A stretch of 64,000 bases of DNA from Himantopus leucocephalus (Eukaryota > Chordata > Aves > Charadriiformes > Recurvirostridae). The stretch lies in NCBI GenBank assembly GCA_003993805.1, contig RSEF01000021.1:1487493-1551492 (forward strand), in the 5' to 3' direction. The translations under genes and the position numbers were made by a program. Positions within the stretch are counted from its first letter, which is position 1, and every line of letters begins with the position of its first letter. Below, in pieces: positions 34,361 through 47,200 of this stretch. A model generated the notes under the pieces. The model did no database searches and was not told the origin of the DNA. It saw only the letters and a list, made by a program, of their open reading frames with translations.

Positions 34361-36799
34361 ACGGCACCTTCCGTGGGCAGCTGCCTGCAGCAGCGATGCT
34401 GGGGGCGGGCGCAGGGCTGGGGGGCTCCTGGGGCTCGGAGGGATGCTTCGGTGGAGGTGGGACGCATGGTGTGCAGCCCTTCCTGGGAAGCGTGGGGAAC
34501 CCTCCCATTCGCAGGGACATCACTGGCAGCCGCGGGAAGATCCGCTGGGAAAGCTCGTGCCTCGACAGGCAGCGGGTGGCTGCAGCCTCGAAAGTCAGGA
34601 TGAACTCTATGAGAAGAGATGTGCGCCGCGATAAAAGTCACTACAAGGCAGGGAAAAGACACTCGGGCCCACGTCTCTGTTGGCAGAAATTCCTGAGTGA
34701 TGGAGTGTGGGGTGCATCAATGCCAGGAGCGGGTCCGGATCCTGCAAGCACTGCGGCGTCTCTGGGGTGTTAACTCCAAACATGTGTAAAAGCGTTGTGG
34801 GTTTGCAATGCTCCTCCAGAGGTTTTCAACACCTCGTCTAGAGGTTTTATGCTGGTTTGCCTGATGATCTCACAAATACCTGTTTCCCATGAAATATCGG
34901 CTCTCTTCCTGCATGGAAAGGCTGTTTTATTCCAATCCGCAGCAAAGAATGATGAAATCCATTACCACCGATGCTCTGCAAACGTCTATGGCACAGCTCC
35001 TGCGAGCTCATATTTCCTCCTAGAGACTGATAATTTGGGGGCTGCTGGCTTCTGTGGGATCTTTAATCTTCTGAAGTGCCACGTAATATAGATAAAGGAG
35101 GTTTGGTAAATTTCTGCTTTTTTTTCCTGGTGCACAAAAATTCCCCCCAGGGTCTGGGTCCATCACTATTTCTCTTTTCTGTTCCCGGGAGCGGAGGGCG
35201 AGGGACGCAGCGCAGCGCACCCCACCTTCCCCCCACCCCCGCATCCACTGACTTCTCCCCTGCCTCACCGGGGTGGTTAATAATTGCAGCGGGACTCGTT
35301 TCACTTCTTGGGCTCATTTTTGAGTCCTCTTGTCAGGAGAAGATACAAACTCTGATTGCTCGTGGTAATTGCGCTGATGACTGTCCCGGTGGCACTGACC
35401 TCATTTACAGCCAGGCCAGGATGCAGAGAGGGTGTTTATCTCTCACAAAGAAATAACGCAGTGGTGAGGATGATTGCCCCCCCGTCCCTGCGTGCTGGCG
35501 TGCAAGGCAGCCCCAGAGGCTCCCTGCGCCTCCCGGCTGGGTGCACAAACCCAGCCGAGCAGACCCGAGGCGCCGGCAGAAGGGAGGACGCGGGAGGCTT
35601 GGGAGGGGGCTGGGGGAGTTAATCGGGCTGGGGGCTGCTCTGGCGTAGCTGTTAATTTGAAGGCAGCACTGCACAGATGGGAGTGGAGGAGCCAAGCTGC
35701 CACCATTTGAAGCTCCCTGAGCATTTTGCACGCTAAGAGAAAAAAAATATCAAATCCTGCTGGCAGTTAATGGAGTATTTGTTAAAAATATCCCTCTTTC
35801 CCCATGTGCAGAATTTAACGTTCTTCCTCTTTTTTCTTTTTTTTTCCCCTTCCCCTCCTCCTTTGTTGCCCTCTGGAGGTCCTTGGTTTAATTGTTGTGG
35901 TTAAACCTGCCATTGCTGCCTGTGGAGCCCCCACTGCTCCCCGCCGAGGGGCACCGCGGGCTGGGAGGGATACGGGGCAGCCAGTGCCACGCCGGCATAC
36001 GGCAGTGCCACGGGACGGGTCCTCCCCGCTGGCCGGGGGCATGGCCCGGACCCCGAGAGCGGGTGTTTGTGCCAGCACTGGCAGGTGGGGAGAAACCACC
36101 CCTGACCTCATTGTGTTAAAACCCCCTCGGTCCAGGAGCCCGACTGTCCTCCCTGCAGAATTACTTTGGATTTAAAGCCAACCCTCCCATCTCAGGTACT
36201 GGCATCTCGCAGCGAGTCTGACCCTGCGTGGGCTGCAGAGGGCTGGTTTGCAAAGCAAGCCCTGGTGAGCGAGCCGAGCCCGCAGCGCTTTTAATGGACT
36301 TGTCTTGGTCTGCCGCAGGATTCCTAGGGGTGGGATTGAAAAGGCTTAAAGGGGGAAATGGCCTGTTTGGGGAAGTTACGGCCCAAATTGAAACCATCTG
36401 TGATGCCACACAGTTTCTGCCATCCAGCACATCCCCAAGCTGTCCCTCATGCTAAATCATCTTCGCCGTGGCAGCCGTGCGCGTGTCACCGCCCGCTGCG
36501 GCGTTAAATGGGGACCGGGCAGAGCATCACTGGGACGGCACCTGAGCACAGGCTGGAAAAGCCTCAGCCCCTCCAGCCGAAAGCTGGCCAGCTTCCTCAA
36601 CGCGGTGCAAACATTGTTTAGAAAAAAGACAAAACAAACACAACCAAGCAAGAAAAAAACCCCAACTTTTGTGGAAGTTTTATTTTTAGCTCTCTCCAGT
36701 GCAAAAAACAAATTAAAGACAGTATAAAACCCCAGCCCCAGAATGCAAAGAGCTGGAAGCCAAATGTCACCGCAGCTTTGATCCCCTCCGGAGGAAGCT

Positions 36800-37020
36800 C
36801 TGGTGCTATCAGTTTAGAAGCATTACATTTGCATATTCATGTCCCCTAATTTGCTCTTCAGGGGCTGAAATCTAATAACTAATGAAGAAAGTCTTCCTGT
36901 GTGTGCAGAGGAAACCCTGATTATGTCACAGATGCATTAAGAAAAATAATCAGATATAAATAAGTGTCTGTCCCAAAGAAAAGGCTGCCCATAATTAAAA
37001 ACTTAGCAAAGACAAAAATC
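36800..37020. promoter_or_regulatory. Candidate regulatory element with inverted POU octamer
   Basis: ATTTGCAT at 36827-36834 (octamer on the minus strand) is followed directly by ATTCAT and then by CTAATTT, CTAATAACTAATG and two ATTAA-containing segments up to 37010. AT-rich within GC-rich flanks; conservation untested. Confidence 0.35.
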
Positions 37021-37192
37021 CCTTCTGTGCACGTCCAGAGGACTGACCCACGCAGCCCCATGGCCACAGGGTGGGCTGGAGGTGGCCACGGGTGGTGGCA
37101 GCCCCATGCCCTGGGTGTCACCGAGTCCCCAGTGCCGGGATGTGCCCTAATGCAGACGGGCGAGGGGGGACGCTGTCGCGATAGAGTGGTGC

Positions 37193-37777
37193 ATGTCACT
37201 CGCAAGAGAGAAGCAACAGCAAATTCTTTCCAGAACCCACTCCCGCGTCTGGCCAGTTCGGAAACCAGATGGGAGGTGGTGGTTAACTGTTGATTATAGG
37301 TGCCTAAACGCTAATACAGCCCTGCTAACGGCTGCTGTACCGAACACTGCGAGTTTAACAGCTACTTTGCAAGCAGCTGCACGCCCATGGATGGCAGCGC
37401 TGGATGTGAGGGATACGTTCTTTATGGTTCCCTTGAAGGAGGAGGATAAAGAGAAGTTTGCTTTCACTTGGGAGGGAATACAATGTACCTTTAACAGACT
37501 CCCACAGGAGTATAAACGCTCACCCGCAATTGCTCATGCCGCACTTGCTGAACTGCTAGACAGTCTCACTCCCCCAAAATGTGAACTGTACCAATATATA
37601 GATGATATTCTGATTGGAGGGACTTCCCCTGAGAAGGTCGGGGAAGCGGCAGCAGCAGTGTGGCGAGCACTAAATAATGCAGAAATTGAGACTCCACCCA
37701 GAAAATGTCAGGGACCAAGTAAAGAAGTAACATTTTTTTGGTGGGTAGCAGGCAGTGCTACAATAACAGTAGGCTGA
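37193..37777 (+). pseudogene. pol fragment: Endogenous retrovirus reverse-transcriptase fragment
   Basis: An open frame of 194 codons encodes the fingers and palm of a retroviral reverse transcriptase. Visible are PVRKPDGRWWLTVDYRCLN, the motif-A aspartate in ALDVRD (codon at 37403), FAFTW, and the catalytic YIDD box (37595-37606) in QYIDDILIGG. Similarity starts near 37220; before that the frame is probably not viral. It ends at a TGA (37775-37777) soon after the palm. No gag, protease, RNase H, integrase, primer-binding site or flanking long terminal repeats were recognised, so this is a relic truncated on both sides. The YIDD form and sequence style suggest an ERV-L-like (class III) lineage, a weaker call than reverse transcriptase itself. 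The lack of stops within the segment is unusual for an old copy. Confidence 0.88.
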
Positions 37778-37933
37778 CCTTGAGCCGCGGCTCTGGGAGT
37801 GCCCAGGGCTAATGCGTTCCTCCGTTAGTGCTGGTCACTGGCTTCCCAATTACACCAGTTGTTGGGATGCTGATTCACACCATGCCTCCGGAAATAATCC
37901 CTGGGAATACTTGCCATCCTGCTGACTAGGCCA

Positions 37934-38053
37934 GATGCTGAAGGGGGGATGTTAAGGGGGGACGCTGAGAGTGGGATGCTGAGGGGGGATGGTGAGGGTG
38001 GGATGCTGAGCGGGGGGATGCTGAGGGGGGATGCTGAGGGGGGATGCTGAGGG
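37934..38053 (+). repeat. G-rich minisatellite, about nine 13-15 bp units
   Basis: The unit is ATGCTGA followed by four to six G, repeated about nine times with small changes. The last three units are almost identical. G tracts separated by seven-base spacers fit the G-quadruplex pattern on the plus strand. It starts 157 bases after the end of the retroviral fragment. Confidence 0.9.
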
Positions 38054-39640
38054 AACTGGAGACCTGCTTGGCTGCACAGCAAGGAGAGGCACTGAGCTTC
38101 GTGATGGGAATGGGCTGGTTTTAGGGAGCCAGGACTGATGCAGCAAGTGCCCAGGGACCCACTGCTACCAGCACGAGCTGCTGGAAGGCTATTGATGGGG
38201 GTTGGACGACCAGCCGACTTCAACAGCTACGCTGCCAAGTGATGAATCCCTTCTGTTCACCCTTAATTAAATTTCTTTTAGTGACACAATAGCTCAGTTT
38301 TATGCCTGCCATTTATCAAGAATTAAAGTGATTGGCATCATTGTTGGCAGGGGTATCGATTATGAGACGGCTTGCAGGAGGCGGCGATTGCTCAGCATCC
38401 TGCTGCACACCCAGTCCTCATCCCTGAAAACGGAACTGCACGAAAACTGCTGGAGTGCCTGTGTCTGTCGGAACCACTGGGACGTGCGGGGATCTGGTGT
38501 GACCACTGGATTTAATGTGAATTTCCTGTGGGTGTGAAAGTTCAGCTATTGCAGGAGGGGGTTGGGCTCAGGGACTGCCCGCAGCACCGCACAGCGGGAG
38601 CATCGTGCTGTCACTGCTGCTGCCGTTGCAGCGGAGTTCGCAGCTCTCTCAAGAAGAGGTGAAAATGTGCTGAGCTCGAACCACGCATTACCATTTATTT
38701 ATTCCTTGCGGTGTCTGGAGTGCTCTTTCTATCTGATCTGTCAAGGGCTGCAATTACATCTATTGTTGTCAGTAGCAAATAAAGATTAAGTTGTCAAAAA
38801 GGTTGAGAGGTTGGGTTTAGGGCTACTGCCCGAGGTAGGAGCTGTGCGGTGCCGAGAACTGCCCGAGCACTGGGTGCTGCCCACGCTGGCACGCTGCTTA
38901 ATGGAGAGGGTGAGCTCTGGGAGGGCGAACGTGCCCCTGGTTTGGCTGTAGCCGGAGTGTAAAAGTGATGCCATCAGCTCGGGGATGTGTGGCAGCAACG
39001 TGGCTGGAAAAAAGCAAACCCAAGCAATGCTTCATGGCGAGACCCGCGGGCGAGGGCTGGCGCCGGGCTGGAGAGGGGATTTGTGCCACAGCAGTCAGCC
39101 AGGAGGGAATTAGGGCTGCATTCTTGCTACCAGTCCGCGGCAAGTGAGATTCAGCTCCACTTGCCGAGCCCAGACACTTGGCCTTTTTCCTTCTTTTTAT
39201 GTTGATTTTCAGCCTTGTGAACAGAAGTGCCGCTTATGCCCGTTGGTGCGATGGCAGCCCAGAGTCTCTGCTCCAAGTGTCCTGGGAGTATTTCCCGTGC
39301 CAAGCTCACTACATACTCACTGCCCTCTCCCATTCGCCACGCCGGGTAAATATTGTATGGCTATTAACCGGGAAAACACTTCCAGCGTTTCAATGCATCA
39401 GACAGCTCTTTAGCCTCCAGTGCTTTAACTCTCGACAGTTTATCATTATTATTTCCTTTGGTAATTATGGTAATAACAACCACGGAAAGCTCGCTGGGCT
39501 GTAATGCGTGTATATGCTGTGCTGTTCCATGCAAATTCCATTTGGGATGCATGGTGGTTTTGAGACTCGTCTGTACGGCTCGGAAACTCCTGCGGGACAG
39601 TGAGCTCCAGGCTGGTGCGTTTGCAGGGCAAGGGCAGAGC

Positions 39641-39673
39641 GGCGGCACCGCGGCGGCACCGCGGCAGCACCGG
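39641..39673. repeat. 11-bp GC-rich tandem repeat, 3 copies
   Basis: The unit GGCGGCACCGC occurs twice exactly and once with changes. Confidence 0.8.
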
Positions 39674-40299
39674 GAGCGGCGCTGGGCAGTGGTTAGCTGT
39701 CTAATGTTCGTTTCATGCTCCGCAAGCAGTTACCCTATTTAAATTGCAAATATTAGTTATGCTGTCAGACTTCAAGGGTGAAGTGGCTTACTCGTCCCAG
39801 CATGAGTTGAGTTAAAATGCAGAACTGGGTTTCAGGAAGACAAGTCACATTTTATTGAAAAGAAAAAAAGATGATCGTGTCTGTATTAATGAAATTGCTT
39901 GAGATTGATTATTTCTCTTTTTGAGTGGTTTATCAGGGAAACAACTTTAATTCCTTAATCGACAGAGACAGGGGAGCTGTCATTTCCATTTTGCCTTGCG
40001 AGGTGCATCGTTGCCGTCAGGGGTGATGTTACTTTTGCACTCCGACTGAGGATCTGAGGAGCCGGGATTAAAGAGGAGCTGTGCAAATCCACGATCACAG
40101 AGCCACCGGCTTCGCTCCTGCTGCCCGCTCCGCCGTGGGACATGCTGGCGTGGAATGCTGCCAAACTCTGCCAGCAAAATTCCTGCCCCGGCTGAGTCCC
40201 AGATTTCACTGAAAGTTGGCAATTTTAGGCCAAGCTGTGGGTCTCGGGTTGAATGGTAACATCAGAGCCAAGCTTACCACGCTGTCTTATCTATCCTTA

Positions 40300-40560
40300 A
40301 CATCAACTCCTCTTAAGAAAATAATAAAGAAAAAAATCTTCCGCTTTCTTTTCTTTCAGCTAATACATTTTATATAAATTAAATGATTAAAAATGTTAAA
40401 AGTTTAATCAGCTCCCCTATTGTGCTAAAGTTCAAAAGGAACATTTATCAGTTGCGAGTTTGGACCGCAATTTGTATGTGCCGCTGAAAGCTTTTTAATT
40501 CACTCAACGGGAAGCAACTAGCAGAGTTGATTAAATGGGAGCTGGTGATTTATTCCCAGC
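40300..40560. promoter_or_regulatory. Candidate non-coding regulatory element
   Basis: A long AT-rich island with many ATTAA/TAAT cores (TTTTAATTCA near 40494, ATTAAATGATTAAAAATG near 40380). No repeat family recognised and no open frame of note. Candidate enhancer by composition only. Confidence 0.3.
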
Positions 40561-41139
40561 CGTCAGCGGTTCAGGCGTCCTCAGAAAGTTTGCAGCCCTG
40601 ACAGCCCCGTCTTCCCCCGTGCCGGTGGGTGGCCCCCACCAACCCCCCGCCCCGAACCCCCTCTGCCCTCGGCTCTCCCCAGCAAGGATGGAGACGTGAC
40701 CTGAAATCAGCCTCTGGGGGCTCGTTCTGCCAAGGCAAGCCCACGCAGACAGGTAAATGATTTCCTTCTACGTCTATCCAGGTCACAGCGAGAACCCCCC
40801 CTGTTTCAGGAGCTCAGACATGCTGTTTGGCATGGACTCGCTCCGGGCTCTCCCTCCCCCGGATCAGTTTAATTGGTAGCGAGTAAAATCCTAATAGATT
40901 TTGTGCCGTATTTTTAAATTAAATGAGAGGAAGACTGTTCTGTCACAGCGTGTCCACCCCACGCTCAGGCAGGGCTGCGGCGGCGGGGGTGGACCGGCCC
41001 GGGTTTCGGGGTGCTGGAGTCTGCCTTTGGGGAGGCCCCTCCATGCCCTAATTAGACCAAAGTCATTAGTTCATGGTCGTGGCCAATGCTACGGTTCCTC
41101 GTGCTCCATCCTTCCCTCGCTGCTCAAAAAGCACCGCTT

Positions 41140-41240
41140 ACAAAATGTGCAAATATATTAGTACAGCTGGAGAAATTTTATCAGACTTTGTAATAAAATT
41201 TTATCATGTAATTTTGGATTATTCGCCCCCATTTCGCCTC
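41140..41240. promoter_or_regulatory. Candidate regulatory element with duplicated 11-mer
   Basis: AAATTTTATCA occurs at 41173-41183 and again at 41196-41206, 23 bases apart (about two helical turns). Each copy contains TTTATC-type cores (HOX/CDX or GATA-like) and there is a TGTGCAAAT upstream. Surroundings are GC-rich. Confidence 0.33.
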
Positions 41241-44200
41241 TTCAGACCCCTTCATCCCTCATCACGAGCGCGCTCAGGTTGGCCAGAGGGGTTACCTTTG
41301 CCCTGCCCGCACCGTCTTCCCTTCACCTGTGCCTTCACTTTTATTGTCCAATAAAGGAAAGGTCAAACCCAATATAATGAAGCTCCCGGCGCTGCTGCGT
41401 CAAATCACTCTTTCACCACCAGTAATTAGGGGGCTGGTGCTGAGCACACTGAGCAAATACTGTTCTAATTTACCTGCATGTCACCGTGTTTCTAAGAGCA
41501 AGGCTTTTAAGGCTCGTGCCCTTTCATATTGCAATGCATAACCACGCAGCGACCTGATTCACGTGCCCGAGGCGCTGAAGCTGTTGCTGGCATTGCCAAA
41601 CCTGCCCCATGCACCCGGTTTGGCGGCGGAGCGGTGAGCCGGCGGGGTGGGCAGCTCGGCCCCCGGGCAGCAGCAGGCAGGGACATCCCGGCGGGGCGTC
41701 CCGCGGGGGGCAGTGAAGCCCAAAATCTGGGTGACGAAGCCCGTGGCATCAGGCAGCGGCTTCCCAGAGCCACACTGGGGAGCGGCAGCAGTGTGGTGGG
41801 GAAGCATCCCGGGGACCGGGCAGCTCTGGGCAGGGGCTGGCGTTTTTCCTCGCCTTGATTTCTCAGCTCTCTCCCAGCAGATGCGGCTTCTTCCACCGCC
41901 GGCCCGTGTTGGAGGTGTAGCTCTCCAGGTGCCTCCAGTGTCCCCAGCATCTCCGATGAAGGATGCTGTGCACGAAGCCAAATCCACTTTATTACCGTTA
42001 TCGAGAAAGTTAAATCCTTTTCCATAAGTGGTCCTATATTGTTAACAGCAAAATAAGCAATTGCTGACATCCAGGCTGTTCTGGAGAGCGAGGCTGCATC
42101 CATTTGAAATACTGAAAACATGCCAGCGTGGTAACGTCCCCTTTCATCTGTCTCCCCTGCTCCTTTTCCCCCCTTTTGCTTGTCCGTCAGAGACCCCGGG
42201 AACACGAGAGCAGCAGCGGCGGCGGCAGCAGCTGGCTGTTGAAGAGTTAAGGGTCTGTTTTTTCCACTGCCACTCTTCCTTCTACAGGGAAGACAAATGA
42301 TTCATTATATTCCCCATCATTTTCTCTGATGCCTGGCTGCCTCCCATCGAGATGTTGGGTCTGCACCATGGAAAGTCATTAACGTGATCTCCAAGAAGAG
42401 CTGTGGAGAGCAGTATTTCCTATTTGTATGTGGTGATTCATGCCAGGGGCAAACCAGTGTGATCAATTCTAGTTTTCTTTCAGATCTTTACAAAAATGCC
42501 TACATATAGAGACATGGCATGAGAATACAAACAATGACGTCCAGCTTTTACTAGGCAAAGCAGAGAAAACTCTCTGGCTGCGGAAGGTTTTGCAAACTGG
42601 TAGCGTGGAGAAGATGCCTGCAGGCACCGCAGGGGGAGGTGCACAGCGATAACACCACATACGCTGATGGTTTATTGTGGGGACTATCAGCTTCCATCTT
42701 CCCTTGAGCCAAATATTGGGCTCACCTTCTCCTGGGCAATATTTGCCTCTCGGATCCATGAATTATAACATGCAATTTTGCAAAGTCAGGGTCTGGCAGC
42801 AATGGGCAGGGCAGTGGGAAATGCGAAGAGCAAAATGCCCCGCTTCCCGTTGAAGGTTTTGCACAGCAAGAGCTGTCTGCCAGAGAACACGGTCTGAGAG
42901 CTGGCTGTGCAGCGCTCCCCTAAAAATGCTCCATTTTCACTCACAAGAGTGACTCACCGCTGAACTGTATGTTCGACTGCATGCGGCTAAGGTAATTCGG
43001 GTGGTATTTGTAATGAAGTGAAGCCTGGCTGCGCGAGCAAAATGCTCCAGCTTTTGATATACCCAAATCTGGAGGTTTTCTAGATGGCACAAGTGAGCGG
43101 GACAGCATGAGTCAGACGAGATCTTCCAGATCCAGGGGAAGCTGTGGCAGTCTCCAACACTGAAGGGAACAGCAAAGGATTGATTTTTGGGCACGTACAA
43201 CGGGATGGTGACCACATCCAGCCGATCAGAGGGCTGATGCCCACAAACACCTAAGACCCCACTGCCAATCCTAAAAGCCTGTACGCTCCCCAGCACACCC
43301 CGCGCACAGCCACTGCCCTGCGCGGAGGGAACACGGTGCCAACTGGGAGAGAACCAGCAATAAAAGTGATTAACAACAGGACCTACTGATATACAAAGAG
43401 CAACGTGTGTTTTAGCTTCTCTCTGGAGGGTTGTGTTATTCCTGTTATTATTTTTAACTGTCCTCTCCTGGGCTGCTCTGGGCACCGGGAAAAGCGTGCT
43501 TGAAATGAAAAGGAAATTACACATTTTAAGTAGCCGGGCAGAGGGGCGGAGGTGGCTGCGACCGCTGGAGGGGTGGAGGCGGCTGCGACCACTGGAGCAG
43601 CGGAGAAGGGAGAAATCCATCGTGGAAATTAGGGCTGCCGTTGCCTTGAGCACCGGCGGCTCCCCCCGGCATCTGTCGGGCTGGCGGGGCCGGCAGCCCC
43701 CCGGGAGCATCGCCCAAGCCGCCGTGCAGGCACGTGCCACGGAGGAGCCGGGACCGCTGGAGCCATGGGCTCCCTGGCCGGGTCCCTGCCAGCATGTAAC
43801 TTACTGGTTTATTTTGATAGGCAGGAGCCATTCCTGTTCACAGACCTTTAATGTAATGTGGGAATTAGTAATTTGTGATAGTGGCTGAAATTACTTTAGA
43901 ATACATAAAACATAAATACAGCAAAAGCGAAGAAATGAGCCATAACTCTCCCTAATGGAAGCCCCGGCCTCCCCGCTTTTTATGGTACAGGGAAAAAATG
44001 GCCCCACTATTTTCGATCATTAATTTTGTATTGGCCTGAACTGTGGTGCTGCTGGTTTCCAAAGCACTTTTTGCAAAATAATGAGGCTATTTATTAGTAG
44101 CAACGAGGCTGCACAGAAAGAAGAGTTGAGATAGTTTCTATAGTAACTCCCTGCTAAAACATTTGACACTCACCCCGGTTGAAGCTGTTCTGCCAGCGAG

Positions 44201-47200
44201 CGGAGCACCCCCCGGCCGGAGGTTTGGCCCGGGAGTCCCTGTGATCGTTTTTCTCCGTCCATTACAGGACCCGCTTTAAGCCATTACGAGCGCCATATGG
44301 GTGGCTGCGGGAGCGGCCCCGTCATAGGGGCAGCATCCCCATTTTGGGGTTTATTTATCTGGCAGTATTTCCCTAAGAAATGCCAGTGGGAAGGTGGGAA
44401 GGAAGGTGCGGACCCTGCCAGCCCGGCGCTGGCTCGGTGGGCTGCTCAGCGAGGGGATGCACAGCAGCCCCACACACGGGCTGTCATGGCCCCCGGGATG
44501 TGATGCAACAGGTCTTTTCTCCCTGCACAGCATATTTCTGTCTTCTTCCTCGTCTGTAGGTCATGTTTTCATTGGCCTAAATGTATATTCACAACCCATC
44601 CTCCTCCTCAGGGAAGAGGAACAGGAGGGGAGCCAGACAGCCGAGCGCAGGCTGGCTATTGAGCATCCCGATGCTCACCAGTATTGCCGGCCACTGGCCA
44701 CCCCGGTTTGGAGAAAACCGATTTGGGGCTGATGCTGGCCTCTGCACCGCAGCAGAATTTCCAGAAGTAATTGTATTTGGCCATTCAGTTACTTCCACGA
44801 ATAAAAGAAAACACAATTATTCACATTTGCCAGTCGGATACCGTGGGAACTAAGAGCAAATTCCATTTTTCTTACACACAGCTCTACAAATGGTTTGTAT
44901 TGAGTTAGAAAACAATAAAAATCCCTGGCACCGCAGCATTCATACATTCAAGCAAATGAACCAACCGAGCGGCCCTTTTGAGGTGGTGCAATGCAATGTG
45001 TTTTCCTGCCAGATTCCAGCAGATCGGGGCGCAGGTACTGCTGTGTGATGCGGCAGAGCGCCCCGCTGTCGGTGCGGGGACCCCGGGCAGCCGCCGTCCC
45101 TCGGTGCTGCTCAGCCGTGCCGGGGCCGGCAGTGCGGGATGCGGCTGGCTCCGGAGCACACCCAGCGGGGACCTGCTCTTCTCCCCACTTTTGTGGGTGC
45201 AAGAGTGAGGTGGGCATCCTTGCATAAGCACGGTGTGAAGACCTACACCTCTCGCCATCCCTCTGGGTAGCAAGTAAATTCCAGAAAATCATGGATGCCT
45301 GAAGATTAAGAAAAGGCTAAATTTACTGAGGAAACAGTTATTCACTTGGCCCCGTACGACAGCTGGACAAACAGGGCTTGGGGAAGGAGGATAAATCAGT
45401 CCCGACCCATTGGTTTTTGCAGGGGGAGTGGAGCATCCTCCAGCCCTCACTCCGGCTCCGGCTCGCCGGCTTCTCCTGTCCCCAGCGAAACTGTTATTAA
45501 AGCTGGCAAGCCATCATGAGAAATAAAGATTTATCGTGGCATAATTTCCCAGGAGGGACAGAGATTAATGCCGAGGAGAGGGGAACCAGCATTCATTTTC
45601 TGTTTGAGGAGCGGAGGAGCTTTTCACCCCCCAGGCCCGTGGGCTGCTGCCAGGAGCCAGCAGCGGTCCAGCCAGGGCATGGCCTCGGGGCTCCATCCCG
45701 ACCCTGCTAGGAGCCAACCCACCCCTGCGGGGAGCATCCCGTGGCATCCTGCTCCAGAAGCTCAGTGCTTTCATCTGCTAACCTGGCGGAGCGGTGCTAA
45801 ATCCAACAGCAGCACAACCTGCCGGGGGAGCAGGGCGCGGAGCGGAGGGTCCCCATTGCAGCCCTGCGCAGACCCTCTGCTCCTGCTGCGCTGGCAGGGA
45901 CTCCGTGGTGCAGCATCCCTCTATTCCCTGGGTGGTAAAACAGTGGCTCCATCGAGATGTGTTTCTGTTCTTCTGCTTAGCTCTTAGAAGACACATGTTC
46001 CCATAACAGCCTCCTGTCAAATGCCGCTTTGTTCTTTCTTGGCTTTGTAGCGCACCAACAAATGCCTGGCACTGGGCAATCATCTGGCCATCGCTCTGGG
46101 CAGTCACAGGTTGCACAGGAATGTGCCATGAATATAACATTTTGGAACTGAGAGGGGTTTGGGGATATTTTTTTTGACGGTCTTTGCCCAGGGAAGGTTC
46201 CCTGTTGTTAGCCAGAGATCTGCGCCGCACAGCAGCGCAGCGCTGGGCATCACCGGGGGATGCTGGCAGCGGGAAGGCAGCTGCCTGCATGGGGAAGGCA
46301 GGAGGGGCATCCCCTGGGTGCAGACCCAAAAGTCACAGCGCTGCGGGGGCGCAGGTTGGACCCGTTTCCCAGCCGGGCTCCCAGAGTGCCGGCAGCGGGA
46401 CAGCCTGCCTGAACCCCTTCCTCTGCCCCGGCAGCGTCCCCTGCCTGCCCCACCGTAGGACCGGCACCCGCCAATGTGTGCTCTCCCCCATCGGCTCCGC
46501 CAGTTGGTTTTGTTTTCATTAGAAACAAAGTCATGACTCCCCAAGTGCCAGCCTGCTGAAACGCAATCATTGCTGTTTTTGACGGTTATTCATCAATATC
46601 AGACAAGAGCTCTGCCGCTCGGGACCGCATCCCCATGCTCGGGCTTGCCTACCCCGGCTCCTCCTCGCTGCCTTGCTCCTCTCCCGGGGAGAGATGAAGG
46701 CTCTCCTTCCACCTGCTCACCCCTACCCTTTCTGGGGACTTCGATAGGAAAAGCAAAGCAATGCCAGAAACCTCAGAGGCGTTTCTGCAGCCCCGGGACC
46801 CCCCGGCAGCACTTTGCGCAGTACGTCACGGCGGGCTGTTATGCTGGTGATACACGGCACAGCCGCAGCTCCGAGCACCGCTGCCCGTGATGGGTTTCAG
46901 AGCAAGGGCAGAGCTGTGCTAAAATACATCAGCAGGAGTTAGTGCTGCGGCACGGCACGCGGGGCGGCTGGCACCCGGCTGGGCATGGGCAGAGGGGAGA
47001 ACCGCGGCGATGCTCAGCCAGCTCGGAGGCCCAGAGCACGGGGAGAGAGGGAACATGACAAAAGCTGCAGAGGAGTTTTCACGGAGAAAAAGATAATCCA
47101 TGGACTGAGCAAACTGCCACCACTCAGGAGTCTGAGACCTTTCTCATGAAAGACCCCTGTTTTTGTTATTGCTCTTCATGGGCGCGCTTGATGGAAGGAG

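Larger units (their letters stand above)
34331..37190. other. Gene-free interval before the retroviral fragment
   Basis: No gene recognised. A short GGCAG tandem repeat lies at 34336-34360, a T-rich run at about 35829-35848 and AT islands at 35730-35830 and 36630-37020. The last of these contains the octamer element listed separately. The remainder is GC-rich. Confidence 0.55.
37778..40300. other. Interval downstream of the retroviral fragment
   Basis: Contains the G-rich minisatellite at 37934-38053. The sequence from 37778 to about 38240 may be further degraded retroelement, but nothing identifies it. AT islands lie at 38240-38350, 39390-39490 and 39725-39960, and an 11-bp tandem repeat at 39641-39673. 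No cellular gene recognised. Confidence 0.5.

Noticed and set aside
37778..38240. Possible long terminal repeat or other retroviral sequence after the reverse-transcriptase fragment
   Set aside because: No terminal inverted TG...CA ends, polypurine tract or second copy could be seen, so no claim is made beyond the minisatellite.
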